Shown here: piece by piece, positions 34,160-42,947 of the stretch | Position numbering within the stretch: position 1 is the first letter of the stretch | Layout: each line of letters opens with the position of its first letter | From: Gammaproteobacteria bacterium | GTDB lineage: Bacteria; Pseudomonadota; Gammaproteobacteria; Competibacterales; Competibacteraceae | Assembly (NCBI GenBank): GCA_024234995.1 | Contig: JACKNF010000005.1 | Coordinates: 1 to 64,000 of the forward strand | DNA length: 64,000 nt | Reading direction: 5' to 3' | Position numbers and translations under genes: made by a program | Notes under the pieces: model-generated | What the model was told of the DNA's origin: nothing | The model's database searches: none | The model's input: the letters and a program-made list of their open reading frames with translations, nothing else

Positions 34160-36049
34160 TTATTCCTCTAGCGCTGCCCAGCGTTCATAGGCCACTTCCA
34201 ATTCTGCCTCCAGTGCCCGCAACTCCCCCAGCCGCTGGGCCACTGTTTCCGGTTCCTGCTTGTAGAATGCCGGATCGGCGGTCAGAATTTGCAACGCCTG
34301 CTGATGCTGTTCCAGTGCCTCGATCCGTGCCGGCAATTGTTCCAGCTCCCGCCGCTCATTGTAACTAAGCTTGCCGGGTCGCACTGGCTTCGGCGCGGGC
34401 GGCAACACAGATTTAGGTAACTGAGCTGGTTTGGCAACCGGCGCCGGTTTCGGCGCAGGCCGCTGCCGCAACCAATCGCTGTAGCCGCCCACGTATTCAC
34501 GCACCGTCCCGCTGCCTTCGAACACTAGACAACTAGTAACCACATTGTCCAGAAATGCCCGGTCGTGGCTGACCAATAACAGCGTACCGCTATAGTCCAG
34601 CAGCAGCTCCTCCAGTAACTCCAGCGTTTCCAGATCGAGATCGTTCGTCGGCTCATCCATCACCAGCAGATTCGCCGGCTGGCTGAACAGCCGCGCCAAT
34701 AACAAACGATTGCGTTCGCCGCCGGACAAGGACTTGACCGGAGAACGCACCCGCTGAGGAGTGAACAAAAAATCGCCCAGATAGCCAATCACATGCCGGT
34801 AGCGGCCATTGATCGCTACCGTTTCCCGGCCTTCAGCGACCGCATCCAGCACCGTCTGTTCAGGGTCCAGCCGTTCACGCAATTGGTCAAACCAGGCTAT
34901 TTCCAGTTTCGTTCCCAGCCGGACCTGCCCGGCATCCGGCGTCAATCGCCCCAGCAACAGATTTAATAACGTGGTCTTACCCGAACCATTGGGGCCGATC
35001 AGACCAATACGGTCGCCACGCATGATTTGGACAGAAAAATCACAAATCAGCGGTGTATCCTGCCAAGCATAACGAATGCTTTTTGCCTCGATGACCCGTT
35101 TGCCCGATATCTCCGCCTGTTCCAGCTCGAAACGGGCCTTGCCCGTTTGCTCGCGGCGTTGACGATGTTCTTCACGCAACGCCAGTAATGCCCGCACCCG
35201 GCCTTCGTTGCGAGTCCGCCGGGCCTTGATACCTTGGCGAATCCACGCCTCTTCCTGAGCCAGATTCTTATCAAATTTAGCGTTATGCCGGGCTTCAACC
35301 TCTAACAACGCCGCTTTTTTTTCTAGAAACACGGTGTAGTCGCCCGGCCAAGAGGTCAGCACACCACGATCCAGCTCCAATAACCGGGTCGCCAGCCGTT
35401 GCAACAACGCACGATCGTGGGTGACAAACAGCAGGCCGCCCCGGAACTCCAGCAGCTCTTCTTCCAGCCACTGGATGGTTTCCAGATCGAGATGGTTGGT
35501 GGGCTCATCCAGCAGCAAAACCTCCGGCTCACTCACCAGCGCCCGTCCTAGCAGCACTCGCCGCCGCCAGCCACCGGACAATTCCCCCAGCGGCGTATCT
35601 GCCGGCAGTTGCAACCGGGTCATCACTGCCTCTACCCGTTGCTGCCAGCGCCAGCCGTCGCGCGCTTCCAGCTCATGCTGCAAACGTTCAACCCGCTGCA
35701 ATTGCTCCGATGTAGCGTCGTGTGTCAGATGCACCGCTGCTTCGTGATATTCAGCCAGTAACTCACCCAATCCGTCCAGCCCGCCAGCGACGATTTCAAA
35801 GGTAGTTGCCGTGGTATCCGCCGGCAGTTCCTGGGCTAGCGTCGCGACACGCAAACCCGGCTGGCGCCAGAGATCACCGCTGTCCGGCTGCAATTCACCC
35901 GCCAGCAGCCGCAGCAAAGTAGTTTTACCGGTGCCATTGCGGCCGGTCAGACAGACCCGCTCACCGGAATCAAGCTGGAAACTGGCGTTATCCAGCAGTT
36001 TTTCAGCTCCAAAAGCGATGGAAAGCCGGTCAGCGTTGAGCAGGGGCAT
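34160..36049 (-). CDS. uup: ABC-F family ATPase Uup
   Basis: The 629-residue soluble protein has two ABC ATPase domains joined by a linker and no membrane segment. Walker A motifs are GRNGTGKTTL and GPNGSGKTTL, signature motifs LSGGWRRRV and LSGGERNRL, and both Walker B regions read LLLDEPTNHLD or LVMDEPTNDLD. The C-terminal Uup-type coiled coil starts after a Pro/Ala/Lys-rich stretch (PAPKPAPVAKPAQLPK). ABC-F proteins act on the ribosome; Uup affects transposon precise excision and mutability in E. coli. It is probably transcribed alone. Confidence 0.93.
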   Translation of the reverse strand: MPLLNADRLSIAFGAEKLLDNASFQLDSGERVCLTGRNGTGKTTLLRLLAGELQPDSGDLWRQPGLRVATLAQELPADTTATTFEIVAGGLDGLGELLAEYHEAAVHLTHDATSEQLQRVERLQHELEARDGWRWQQRVEAVMTRLQLPADTPLGELSGGWRRRVLLGRALVSEPEVLLLDEPTNHLDLETIQWLEEELLEFRGGLLFVTHDRALLQRLATRLLELDRGVLTSWPGDYTVFLEKKAALLEVEARHNAKFDKNLAQEEAWIRQGIKARRTRNEGRVRALLALREEHRQRREQTGKARFELEQAEISGKRVIEAKSIRYAWQDTPLICDFSVQIMRGDRIGLIGPNGSGKTTLLNLLLGRLTPDAGQVRLGTKLEIAWFDQLRERLDPEQTVLDAVAEGRETVAINGRYRHVIGYLGDFLFTPQRVRSPVKSLSGGERNRLLLARLFSQPANLLVMDEPTNDLDLETLELLEELLLDYSGTLLLVSHDRAFLDNVVTSCLVFEGSGTVREYVGGYSDWLRQRPAPKPAPVAKPAQLPKSVLPPAPKPVRPGKLSYNERRELEQLPARIEALEQHQQALQILTADPAFYKQEPETVAQRLGELRALEAELEVAYERWAALEE

Positions 36050-36074
36050 GAATCAATGATCAAGATGAGGAGTA

Positions 36075-36431
36075 TTACAGCCGCATCAGAAGCGGATGCC
36101 TGGAATCATTTTCAATAAACAGCGGCACTGTTCGCAATCCGTCTGGCGCTTCCTTGGAAGGCAGACGGTACATCAAAGTCCGTGCCTGGGTTTCTTGCAT
36201 TGTTTGGCTTTGGCGCAGGGCATCGGCCAATAGCACTATGAACATTTCTTCAGCGTGCGCACGCCAGTATTCCTCGCTGGCAAGGACCGGAACAGACAAC
36301 GCAACAACCGGGCGGACCGGTGGAACCGGATTGTAAAGCAAGGCAGTCAGCAAAGCACCGCAAAGTACTAGTAACGAGAACGGCAGCAGATAAAGACCAA
36401 AATTTCGGAGATTACCAATAAAATTACGCAT
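36075..36431 (-). CDS. small membrane-anchored protein, function unknown
   Basis: The 118-residue product has a short basic N-terminus (MRNFIGNLRNFG), one transmembrane helix (about 13-33) and a soluble domain beginning PVPPVRPVVAL and ending RHPLLMRL. I recognise no family. The ATG at 36431 is supported by GGAGGT five bases upstream, one of the best sites in the window. It is upstream of uup on the same strand (25 bp gap), so the two may be co-transcribed. The AT-rich region upstream holds two TTGTACAA palindromes. Confidence 0.65.
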   Translation of the reverse strand: MRNFIGNLRNFGLYLLPFSLLVLCGALLTALLYNPVPPVRPVVALSVPVLASEEYWRAHAEEMFIVLLADALRQSQTMQETQARTLMYRLPSKEAPDGLRTVPLFIENDSRHPLLMRL

Positions 36432-36467
36432 GACTGACCTCCGATCATACAGGTTGATAATCAAATT

Positions 36468-36542
36468 TTGTACAAGTTTCCAATGAAAATCTATACAAGC
36501 CTTTTGATAACGTCAAGAATTATGCGAAAAATTTTTGTACAA
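36468..36542. promoter_or_regulatory. pair of TTGTACAA palindromes in AT-rich leader
   Basis: Perfect 8-bp palindromes TTGTACAA occur at 36468-36475 and 36535-36542, 67 bp apart, with a related CTATACAAG between them. They precede the small membrane protein gene (start 36431). They may be operator half-sites or chance in AT-rich DNA. Confidence 0.3.
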
Positions 36543-36578
36543 TTCTTATAACTGAGCATAACACAGGGATTTTAGAAC

Positions 36579-36604
36579 GCAAGCCGGCAGAATGCCGGCC
36601 TGCG
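36579..36604 (-). terminator. hairpin after the EF-G-like gene
   Basis: GCCGGCA (36583-36589) pairs perfectly with TGCCGGC (36593-36599) around a 3-base loop, with further partial pairing outside. It lies 15 bp after the stop of the EF-G-like gene. On the minus strand only a weak T-tract follows (GTTCT), so it is a plausible but modest terminator. Confidence 0.5.
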
Positions 36605-36614
36605 AACCAGGCAA

Positions 36615-38660
36615 TCAACCTTCTTGCTGCTTCTTATAAGCAGTTTGCAGTTTGTGCTGAACGTCGCTCGGCACCGGATCGTAGTGACTTAATTCGACAC
36701 TGTAGGAACCATGGCCACCTGTCACAGATTTCAGATGTGACTCATAGCCATCCAGCTCGGCCATCGGCACCTGTGCGTTGATAATACTCATGCCTTGCGG
36801 CTCGGCATCAGTGCCGGCAATGCGGCCACGCCGGCTGGATAGATCACCGGTGATAGCACCGACACAATCCCCCGGCGCCCGCACCTCAAGATTAACAATC
36901 GGTTCCAAGATAATTGGCCGGGCCTTGCTAACAGCGTCCAAGAAAGCTTCTCGCCCGGCGGTGATGAAAGCAATTTCCTTGGAATCGACCGGATGGTATT
37001 TACCATCGTAAGCGATAGCACGCACATCTTGCATCGGGTAGCCAGCAATAGCCCCCTCTTGCAAGGCTTCACGAACACCTTTTTCGACGGCGGGCAGGAA
37101 GGACGTTGGAATCGTGCCGCCGACCACTTCGCTGACGAACTCAAATCCAGCGTCGCGGGGCAAGGGTTCGATGCGCATAAACACCTCGCCAAATTGGCCA
37201 GCGCCGCCGGTCTGTTTTTTATGGCGATGGTGACCCTCGGCATTCTGGCTAATGGTTTCCTTATACGCAATCTTGGGCGGCTGAGTCTCAACTTGCAGAT
37301 TATAACGCTGCTGCATCTTCTCCAAAGTGATACGCAGATGCAGGTCACTTAAACCACGCAAGACAGTTTCCTTGGTATGCGTATTATGCTCCAGCGTCAG
37401 GCAAGGGTCCTCCTCCAGCAGTTTGTGTACCGTGTCAGACAACTTCTGCTCGTCACCTCGGGTAGCCGCACGAATCGCCAGACCGAACAACGGCGTTGGA
37501 AAGCACACCGGCCGTAGATGGATTTGATCCTCGTCATGGGAATCATGCAACACCACATCACGGTGGATATCATCGACCTTCGCGACAGCGCAAAGATCGC
37601 CAGGAATACCAGCCGCCACTTCAGGATGTTCTTTACCATGGATCTGGAACAGATGGCCCACCTTAAAGGGCTTGCGGCCGTCACCGATAAACAATTGGCT
37701 GTCCTTGGTGATGGTTCCCTGGTGGATACGGAAGATGCTGAGCTTACCGATGAACGGGTCAATCAGCACCTTGAACACATGCGCCACGACATGCTGCTGC
37801 GGATCGGGAATCGCATGCAATTCCTCAACAGCGTCGCCCTCACCCTTGATAAACGGCTCGGGATTACCCTCTAGAGGACTAGGCAGCAACCTGGCAAAGA
37901 CATCCAGTAACTCTTTGACGCCCGCACCGGTACGGGCCGAGACAAAGCAAATTGGAATCAGATGGCCTTCACGCAGGGCTGTTTCGAAAGGTTCATGCAA
38001 TTGTTCCGCTTGCAGATCTTCGCCCTGCTCCAAATACAACGCCATCAACGCTTCATCCACCTCGACAACCTGGTCGATCAGGGCAGAATGCGTCGCATCG
38101 ACGCTGGAAAAATCGCTCTCCCCGGAGGGATTAAAAAAACAATCCACGACGCTCGCGCCGCCATGCGCCGGTAAATTAATTGGCAAACACTCCCGGCCAA
38201 ATGTTTCTTGAATCTGCTCCAATAGACCGGGCAAGTCTATGTTTTCCGCATCGATCTTGTTAACAATGATCATCCGGCATTGATGGCGCTCAGCGACACG
38301 CTCCATCATTCTCCGGGTGACTACTTCGATACCCGTCTGCGCGTTGATGACGACAGCTACCGTCTCTACCGCTGGCAGCACAGCAATCGCTTGACCGAGA
38401 AAATCCGGAAATCCAGGCGTATCAATCAGATTGATATGTGTATCCTGGTAATCGAGATTGACCAGCGCTGCATCCAGCGAATGTTGATGGGCTTTTTCCT
38501 GCGGATCAAAATCGCAAACTGCGTTGCCCTTTTCTACAGAGCCAGGCACCGCAAGCTTACCCGCATGATGAAGAATGGATTCCACTAAGGTCGTTTTTCC
38601 TGCTGCGCCATGTCCAGCCAAGGCGATATTACGGATAGATTCGGTCGTGTAGCTGACCAT
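36615..38660 (-). CDS. elongation factor G-like GTPase (EF-G paralogue)
   Basis: The 681-residue translational GTPase has the domain order of EF-G. Its GTP-binding motif is G16-HGAAGKTT rather than the canonical HIDAGKTT of FusA, and DTPGFPDF and NKID follow. The C-terminal part keeps GGAGQFGEV and the domain IV/V segments (AITGDLSSRRGRI, GYESHLKSVTGGHGSYSV). This matches the EF-G-like (EF-G-II type) branch, whose members have varied or unknown roles. Canonical fusA, normally near rpsL-rpsG, is not here. The ATG at 38660 has GGAGG five bases upstream. Confidence 0.88.
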   Translation of the reverse strand: MVSYTTESIRNIALAGHGAAGKTTLVESILHHAGKLAVPGSVEKGNAVCDFDPQEKAHQHSLDAALVNLDYQDTHINLIDTPGFPDFLGQAIAVLPAVETVAVVINAQTGIEVVTRRMMERVAERHQCRMIIVNKIDAENIDLPGLLEQIQETFGRECLPINLPAHGGASVVDCFFNPSGESDFSSVDATHSALIDQVVEVDEALMALYLEQGEDLQAEQLHEPFETALREGHLIPICFVSARTGAGVKELLDVFARLLPSPLEGNPEPFIKGEGDAVEELHAIPDPQQHVVAHVFKVLIDPFIGKLSIFRIHQGTITKDSQLFIGDGRKPFKVGHLFQIHGKEHPEVAAGIPGDLCAVAKVDDIHRDVVLHDSHDEDQIHLRPVCFPTPLFGLAIRAATRGDEQKLSDTVHKLLEEDPCLTLEHNTHTKETVLRGLSDLHLRITLEKMQQRYNLQVETQPPKIAYKETISQNAEGHHRHKKQTGGAGQFGEVFMRIEPLPRDAGFEFVSEVVGGTIPTSFLPAVEKGVREALQEGAIAGYPMQDVRAIAYDGKYHPVDSKEIAFITAGREAFLDAVSKARPIILEPIVNLEVRAPGDCVGAITGDLSSRRGRIAGTDAEPQGMSIINAQVPMAELDGYESHLKSVTGGHGSYSVELSHYDPVPSDVQHKLQTAYKKQQEG

Positions 38661-38900
38661 CAAGACCTCCTTTTGATTTAAGTAGCGGTTTTTCTAATGG
38701 ATGCAAGTTCAAAAAGAACCTATGGAGTCTACAGTAACAAACAGAGTTTCTCAGCGGATTCCGTCATTATTTTTACGCTATTTCATGAGCCGCCTTCTTT
38801 GCGTCACCGGCTTGAAGTCAATAGAGGCAGGGCTGGAATTTCCGGAAAGATTTGCATAGCATACTGAGAAATCAAAAAATCATGCGTAAAGGAAAGCAGT

Positions 38901-39836
38901 TTGACACGGTGGCATCAATACCTTGGATTCTGGATGCTCGGCATCCTGGGTACCAGCGCGCAGGGAACAAACTTGGAGGCTGGCTGGATCGAACTCATTA
39001 AGGAAACTCCAGCCGTGCAGGCAGAATGGGCGGCACGCTATGAACACGGTGAAGGAGTTACCCAAAGCTATGATCGCGCCATGCAGCTCTATTGCGCGGC
39101 AGCGCGGCGTGGTCATATCCAGGCGCAGTACCAGTTAGGCTGGATGTATGCCAATGGCCGTGGCATAGCGCGGAACGACGCTCAGGCAGCGGCCTGGTTC
39201 CGGCTGGCAGCGAAGAAAGGCGACGCATTGGCCCAACGGATGCTGGCGCTGGTGGATAACCCCGCCAAAGCCGAACCGGCGAACTGCGCAGAGCCGGTTG
39301 ATCCGGCGCGTAAACCGCCCGCACCCGTGATGGTTCGCAACAAAAAACCCATGTCGCCACAACAAGCGCAAGTTGCAGCGCTGGTCAACCGCCTGGCGCC
39401 TGATTATGGTCTGCAACCAGCGTTGGTGATGGCCATGATCGATGCAGAATCTGGCTTTAATCCTCAAGCCCGCTCGATCAAGAATGCCCAAGGCTTGATG
39501 CAACTCATTCCTGAAACCGCTGAGCGGTTCGGAGTACGGGATCCTTATGACCCGGTGCAGAATCTCCAAGGAGGGATGGCCTATCTGCGCTGGCTACTGG
39601 CCTATTTTCAGGGCGATGTCCGCTTGTCGCTGGCCGGCTATAACGCAGGTGAAGGCGCTGTGGTCCGCTACGGAGGGGTGCCCCCCTATGCCGAGACCCG
39701 GGCCTATGTTGAGAGAATCATCCGGGATTACGGACAATTGGCGCATCCGCCGGTGACACCGGTTACACGGCCAGCCGTATTGGTTCATCCCCGGTCTCCA
39801 GTGGCACCCGAGCCGTCTTCGCCGGCAGATAGTTAG
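38901..39836 (+). CDS. Sel1-repeat / lytic transglycosylase fusion protein
   Basis: The 311-residue protein begins with a signal-like segment (about 7-22). Two Sel1-type repeats follow (about 40-115: YEHGEGVTQSYDRAMQLY, YANGRGIARNDAQAAAWF). After a proline/alanine linker comes an SLT domain with the catalytic Glu183 in AMIDAESGFNPQA, then GLMQLIPETA and LAGYNAGEGAV. It should cleave peptidoglycan glycan strands in the periplasm, with the Sel1 part probably binding partners. It starts with TTG at 38901, preceded by AAAGGAAA. Its stop is four bases from that of convergent rsmJ. Confidence 0.88.
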   Translation: MTRWHQYLGFWMLGILGTSAQGTNLEAGWIELIKETPAVQAEWAARYEHGEGVTQSYDRAMQLYCAAARRGHIQAQYQLGWMYANGRGIARNDAQAAAWFRLAAKKGDALAQRMLALVDNPAKAEPANCAEPVDPARKPPAPVMVRNKKPMSPQQAQVAALVNRLAPDYGLQPALVMAMIDAESGFNPQARSIKNAQGLMQLIPETAERFGVRDPYDPVQNLQGGMAYLRWLLAYFQGDVRLSLAGYNAGEGAVVRYGGVPPYAETRAYVERIIRDYGQLAHPPVTPVTRPAVLVHPRSPVAPEPSSPADS

Positions 39837-39839
39837 CGG

Positions 39840-40622
39840 CTACGGATGCCGCAAATAGAGATCAAACCGGGTATTGGGCATGATGATCTGTGCATCAGGC
39901 GCTGGCCCGGACAAGACAGGGGCCAGTCTTGGACGTTTCACCACGACCCGCCGCCGGGCGCGCGTCAATGCAACGGCCAATAGTTCTGGAGCATCGCAGT
40001 CGTCGCCTGCCAGCGCTCTGAGCAGGCGCATTTCCTTGCTAGCCAGCGCTGCTTTCCGGCGATGGGGGTACATAGGATCCAGGTAAATCACGTCCGGCCA
40101 TTGGCTTTCATCCAATCCTTGCAGATAGTCCTGTCCGTTTCCATGATGAAGGCTCAGCCGTTCAATAACCATCTTACCGATATCTGGATCCTGAGCGGCC
40201 CGTTGCAATCCGTCACGCAACAAGGCTGCAATCACCGGTGAGCGTTCTATCAGGCGCACTTGGCAGCCAAGACAGGCGAGCACGAAGGCATCATGGCCTA
40301 GCCCGGCCGTAGGATCGACGACTGCCGGTGCGGCAACACCTTTCAAACCGGCTGCCCGTGCCAACGGCTGCTGGCGGCCACCGCCAAACCGGCGCCGGTA
40401 ATCCGCCACCCCTGCAGTGAAATCGACATAGACAGGACCGGGCGCACCGGCTCCACGCTTGCGCAATTCCAACCGTTCGCCAGTCAAAAATAACCAGTAG
40501 ATCGCTGGAACCAGCGACTGCTCAGTAACCAGTGGTAACGCCAGCTCGGCAGCCAAAGCAACCGCATCTGCGAGCATTGCAGGCGATTCAAAGGCTACCG
40601 CGATAGTTGGAGGAGTGACCAT
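39840..40622 (-). CDS. rsmJ: 16S rRNA (guanine-1516-N2)-methyltransferase
   Basis: The 260-residue protein matches RsmJ (YhiQ). It has the SAM-binding VVDPTAGLGHDAFVLACLG, RLIERSPVIAALL, the catalytic-type VIYLDPMYPHRRKAALASKE and RRVVVKRPR. It methylates G1516 in helix 45 of 16S rRNA. Length is close to E. coli RsmJ (250). It lies 66 bp downstream of the phasin gene on the same strand and might be read through from it. Confidence 0.94.
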   Translation of the reverse strand: MVTPPTIAVAFESPAMLADAVALAAELALPLVTEQSLVPAIYWLFLTGERLELRKRGAGAPGPVYVDFTAGVADYRRRFGGGRQQPLARAAGLKGVAAPAVVDPTAGLGHDAFVLACLGCQVRLIERSPVIAALLRDGLQRAAQDPDIGKMVIERLSLHHGNGQDYLQGLDESQWPDVIYLDPMYPHRRKAALASKEMRLLRALAGDDCDAPELLAVALTRARRRVVVKRPRLAPVLSGPAPDAQIIMPNTRFDLYLRHP

Positions 40623-40688
40623 TTAGCGATCGGGATAAATAACACGACCTCGCATGAATGGGGTAGCAGTTGGAGCGAATCAGGTAAT

Positions 40689-41042
40689 TCAGGCTGCCTT
40701 AGGTAGCACATCCTGAAGAGCCGCCTGAGTGAGATGATCCATCTCCGACTTGAAACGCTGGGTCATATCCGACATGGCCTTACCATCCCGCATCAACTTG
40801 TACTGTACTGTTTGGGCAATTTCACTTTGACACTTGCAAAAATCCTGAAAGCTTTTCATGTCAGTCACTTCGGCAGCAGCCCGCATCTGATTCAGGCCAA
40901 TGTCCAGATAGGATTTAAGCGCATTTAGCTGGAATACCAGCATTTTTTCCATATTCTCAACAAACAGTTTGTTGGCCTTGACCAACGGATCTGGCAGAAC
41001 TTGCGAGGTTTCCAGAATCTTACTAAACAAATTGACGATCAT
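40689..41042 (-). CDS. phasin family protein
   Basis: The 117-residue protein is helical and free of long hydrophobic segments, matching the phasin family: LVKANKLFVENMEKMLVFQL, then LDIGLNQMRAAAEVTD and the FQDFCKCQSEIAQTV region. Phasins coat polyhydroxyalkanoate granules and control their size. AAGGAG lies about 7 bp before the ATG. Two TGC-N3-GCA-type sites lie 42-79 bp upstream, matching the kind of sequence bound by the PHA-responsive repressor PhaR. The gene implies that the organism makes PHA, although no synthase is in the window. Confidence 0.87.
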   Translation of the reverse strand: MIVNLFSKILETSQVLPDPLVKANKLFVENMEKMLVFQLNALKSYLDIGLNQMRAAAEVTDMKSFQDFCKCQSEIAQTVQYKLMRDGKAMSDMTQRFKSEMDHLTQAALQDVLPKAA

Positions 41043-41083
41043 GACCGGCTCCTTATTTTCTTGTTGTGAAACGACTGGCTGTG

Positions 41084-41121
41084 CTGCAGTGCAATATAAC
41101 GGGACTAATGTTGCGATGCAA
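41084..41121 (-). promoter_or_regulatory. two PhaR-like operator sites upstream of the phasin gene
   Basis: CTGC-AGT-GCAA (41084-41094) and TTGC-GAT-GCAA (41111-41121) both fit the (C/T)TGC-N3-GCA(A/G) pattern, with centres 27 bp apart. The second sits in the larger palindrome AATGTTGC-GAT-GCAACATT (41107-41125). PhaR of Paracoccus denitrificans is known to bind CTGC-N3-4-GCAG upstream of phasin genes. No phaR gene is in the window. Confidence 0.55.
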
Positions 41122-41305
41122 CATTTTAATCAGCGGCTCTTAATTTTCAGGGATAACGGCAAGCGCCCCTCTTCAGCTGCCTCAGATTGCTGTTAGAAAA
41201 TCCACCATGTGAAATCCAAAAACTGAACTATTTTTTAAGTAACAGGCACGAGTAGATATTGAAAAAAATTTCCATTCAACAGCAACATAATAATGGAGCA
41301 GAATC

Positions 41306-42283
41306 TTGATCAATATGATCAATTCTGGACGGGTGGCCCGGTTGCGGGGTCAAAAAGGGGTACTACGCTCCGACATTGGCCCATCGGAACGCACGCCACA
41401 GTTAGCGCTGGTAGCAGACCTTGATAGCAACGAACTAAATGGCATGTTCGTACTATCTCGCCTGGCAGCATTTCTGCGAAGCATCGAGGCCGGTGAACGG
41501 CGCGAACTACGATTGCGCGAGCGGGTCGTGATTATCCCCACCGTTGATGCCCTCGATATATCGAATCACGCATGGCGCGCCGGCAGAGGCCATCCCCCGC
41601 CCGCAAAAGCCGTGCGCGAGGCGGTCATGGCGATCACTCAAGCGGCTTATTACCGGGTGAATGTGTGTGCTGCCAACCGCGACATGGAGGAAATGCCGCA
41701 GGTATTGCTGTACGCACCAAACGATGATGAGCGGGCGAGCGCCTGCCTGTTCGGATTACCGGCGGTTGTCGAACAGCCAGCGGATTCGGATGAAGCCGGT
41801 GAATTGATGCGTACCTGGCGGCCACACCATGGCGAGAATTTTGTCATCTGCGCCGGTCAATTGGGTAATCTGCAAACCCAGCACTGTGAAATTCTGTTTC
41901 GCGCACTGGTTGCCTTCCTCAGCCGCACCGGGGTCATTGACGGCCTGCAACTCATCGAAGGCGAAGAGGATTTGCACTACTTTAGCCACCGGCAAGTGTG
42001 CGATGTGCAGGCAGAACAATCCGGTATTTTCGCTTCGCGCCTGGAAGTTGGCCGCTGGGTGCAGGCTGGCGAAGAGCTCGGTCAAATCTATGACGGGTTT
42101 ACCGGCGACATCCGAATGCACGTAATAGCACCCATGGCAGGCTTGCTGGCGGGCTTGCGCCGGGAGCCGCTGTTATGTGCAGGGGATCTGGTTGCCCAGA
42201 TTCTGACACCGGATATCGCATGCCAGCACGACGCGGCGCAGCAGCGGCCTGAAGGACAACAGAATGCACGACAGGCAAGTTGA
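41306..42283 (+). CDS. M14-family (aspartoacylase-like) protein, probably altered active site
   Basis: The 325-residue protein resembles the succinylglutamate desuccinylase/aspartoacylase branch of M14 carboxypeptidases. The N-terminal VADLDSNELNGMFVLSRL aligns with the family's VxGxHGxExNG block, and the C-terminal part has the beta-domain GIFASRLEVGRWVQAGEEL. The zinc-ligand His expected in HGxE is replaced by Asp40 (E43 is kept), so canonical zinc binding is doubtful. TTG at 41306 has GGAG seven bases upstream; an in-frame ATG follows at 41315. Its end overlaps pcm by 20 bases, so the two are coupled. Substrate unknown. Confidence 0.72.
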   Translation: MINMINSGRVARLRGQKGVLRSDIGPSERTPQLALVADLDSNELNGMFVLSRLAAFLRSIEAGERRELRLRERVVIIPTVDALDISNHAWRAGRGHPPPAKAVREAVMAITQAAYYRVNVCAANRDMEEMPQVLLYAPNDDERASACLFGLPAVVEQPADSDEAGELMRTWRPHHGENFVICAGQLGNLQTQHCEILFRALVAFLSRTGVIDGLQLIEGEEDLHYFSHRQVCDVQAEQSGIFASRLEVGRWVQAGEELGQIYDGFTGDIRMHVIAPMAGLLAGLRREPLLCAGDLVAQILTPDIACQHDAAQQRPEGQQNARQAS

Positions 42284-42935
42284 TCCTGATACCGAAGCCC
42301 GCCAATGGTTATTGGAACGGGTCCTGGAGGAAACGCGTGAAACCGCAGAATTAACCGGTCTTGACACGCTAAGCAGCCAGGTAAGAGAAGCGATAGCGGC
42401 GGTACCCCGCCATCGCTTCGTGCTGCCGGCGCAGCAGGAATGGGCCTACATTGACAGGCCGCTGCCGATTGGGTGTGGCCAGACTATTTCCCAGCCCTTC
42501 ATCGTTGCGCTGATGACCGAGTTGCTGGCGCCGGGTCCAGAGGATACCGTGCTGGAGGTTGGCACGGGTTCCGGCTATCAAGCAGCGATATTGGCCCGCT
42601 TGGTCCGCCAGGTCTACTCGCTGGAACGGATTCCTGAATTGGCCAATGTTGCATCGCAGCGATTACAGGCGTTGGGCGTTGGCAATGTGGAAGTCCGCAC
42701 GGGCGACGGTATTCAAGGCTGGGAAGAGCATGCGCCTTTTGATGGCATTATCGTCACGGCGGCGGCTGGGGAGGTACCGCCAGTACTCGTGCAGCAGTTG
42801 AAACCGGGCGGGCGGCTAGTCATTCCGGTAGGCCCGCCGAATCGAACCCAGGATCTGCGCGTGCTGGAAAAGGACCCGCAAGGCATGGTGCGGAGCCGGA
42901 GCGTGTTGCCCGTCGTGTTTGTGCCGCTGGTTTAA
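42264..42935 (+). CDS. pcm: protein-L-isoaspartate O-methyltransferase
   Basis: The 223-residue enzyme methylates isoaspartyl residues to start repair of aged proteins. Family motifs are PRHRFVLPAQQEWAYIDRPL, GCGQTISQPFIVALM, the SAM-binding VLEVGTGSGYQAAILA and FDGIIVTAAAGEVP. Length is slightly above E. coli Pcm (208). It overlaps the M14-like gene by 20 bases. In many gammaproteobacteria pcm is linked to surE and rpoS; that context is absent here. Its stop is 12 bp from that of convergent dgt. Confidence 0.95.
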   Translation: MHDRQVDPDTEARQWLLERVLEETRETAELTGLDTLSSQVREAIAAVPRHRFVLPAQQEWAYIDRPLPIGCGQTISQPFIVALMTELLAPGPEDTVLEVGTGSGYQAAILARLVRQVYSLERIPELANVASQRLQALGVGNVEVRTGDGIQGWEEHAPFDGIIVTAAAGEVPPVLVQQLKPGGRLVIPVGPPNRTQDLRVLEKDPQGMVRSRSVLPVVFVPLV

Positions 42936-42947
42936 ACCCGCGCGCGA

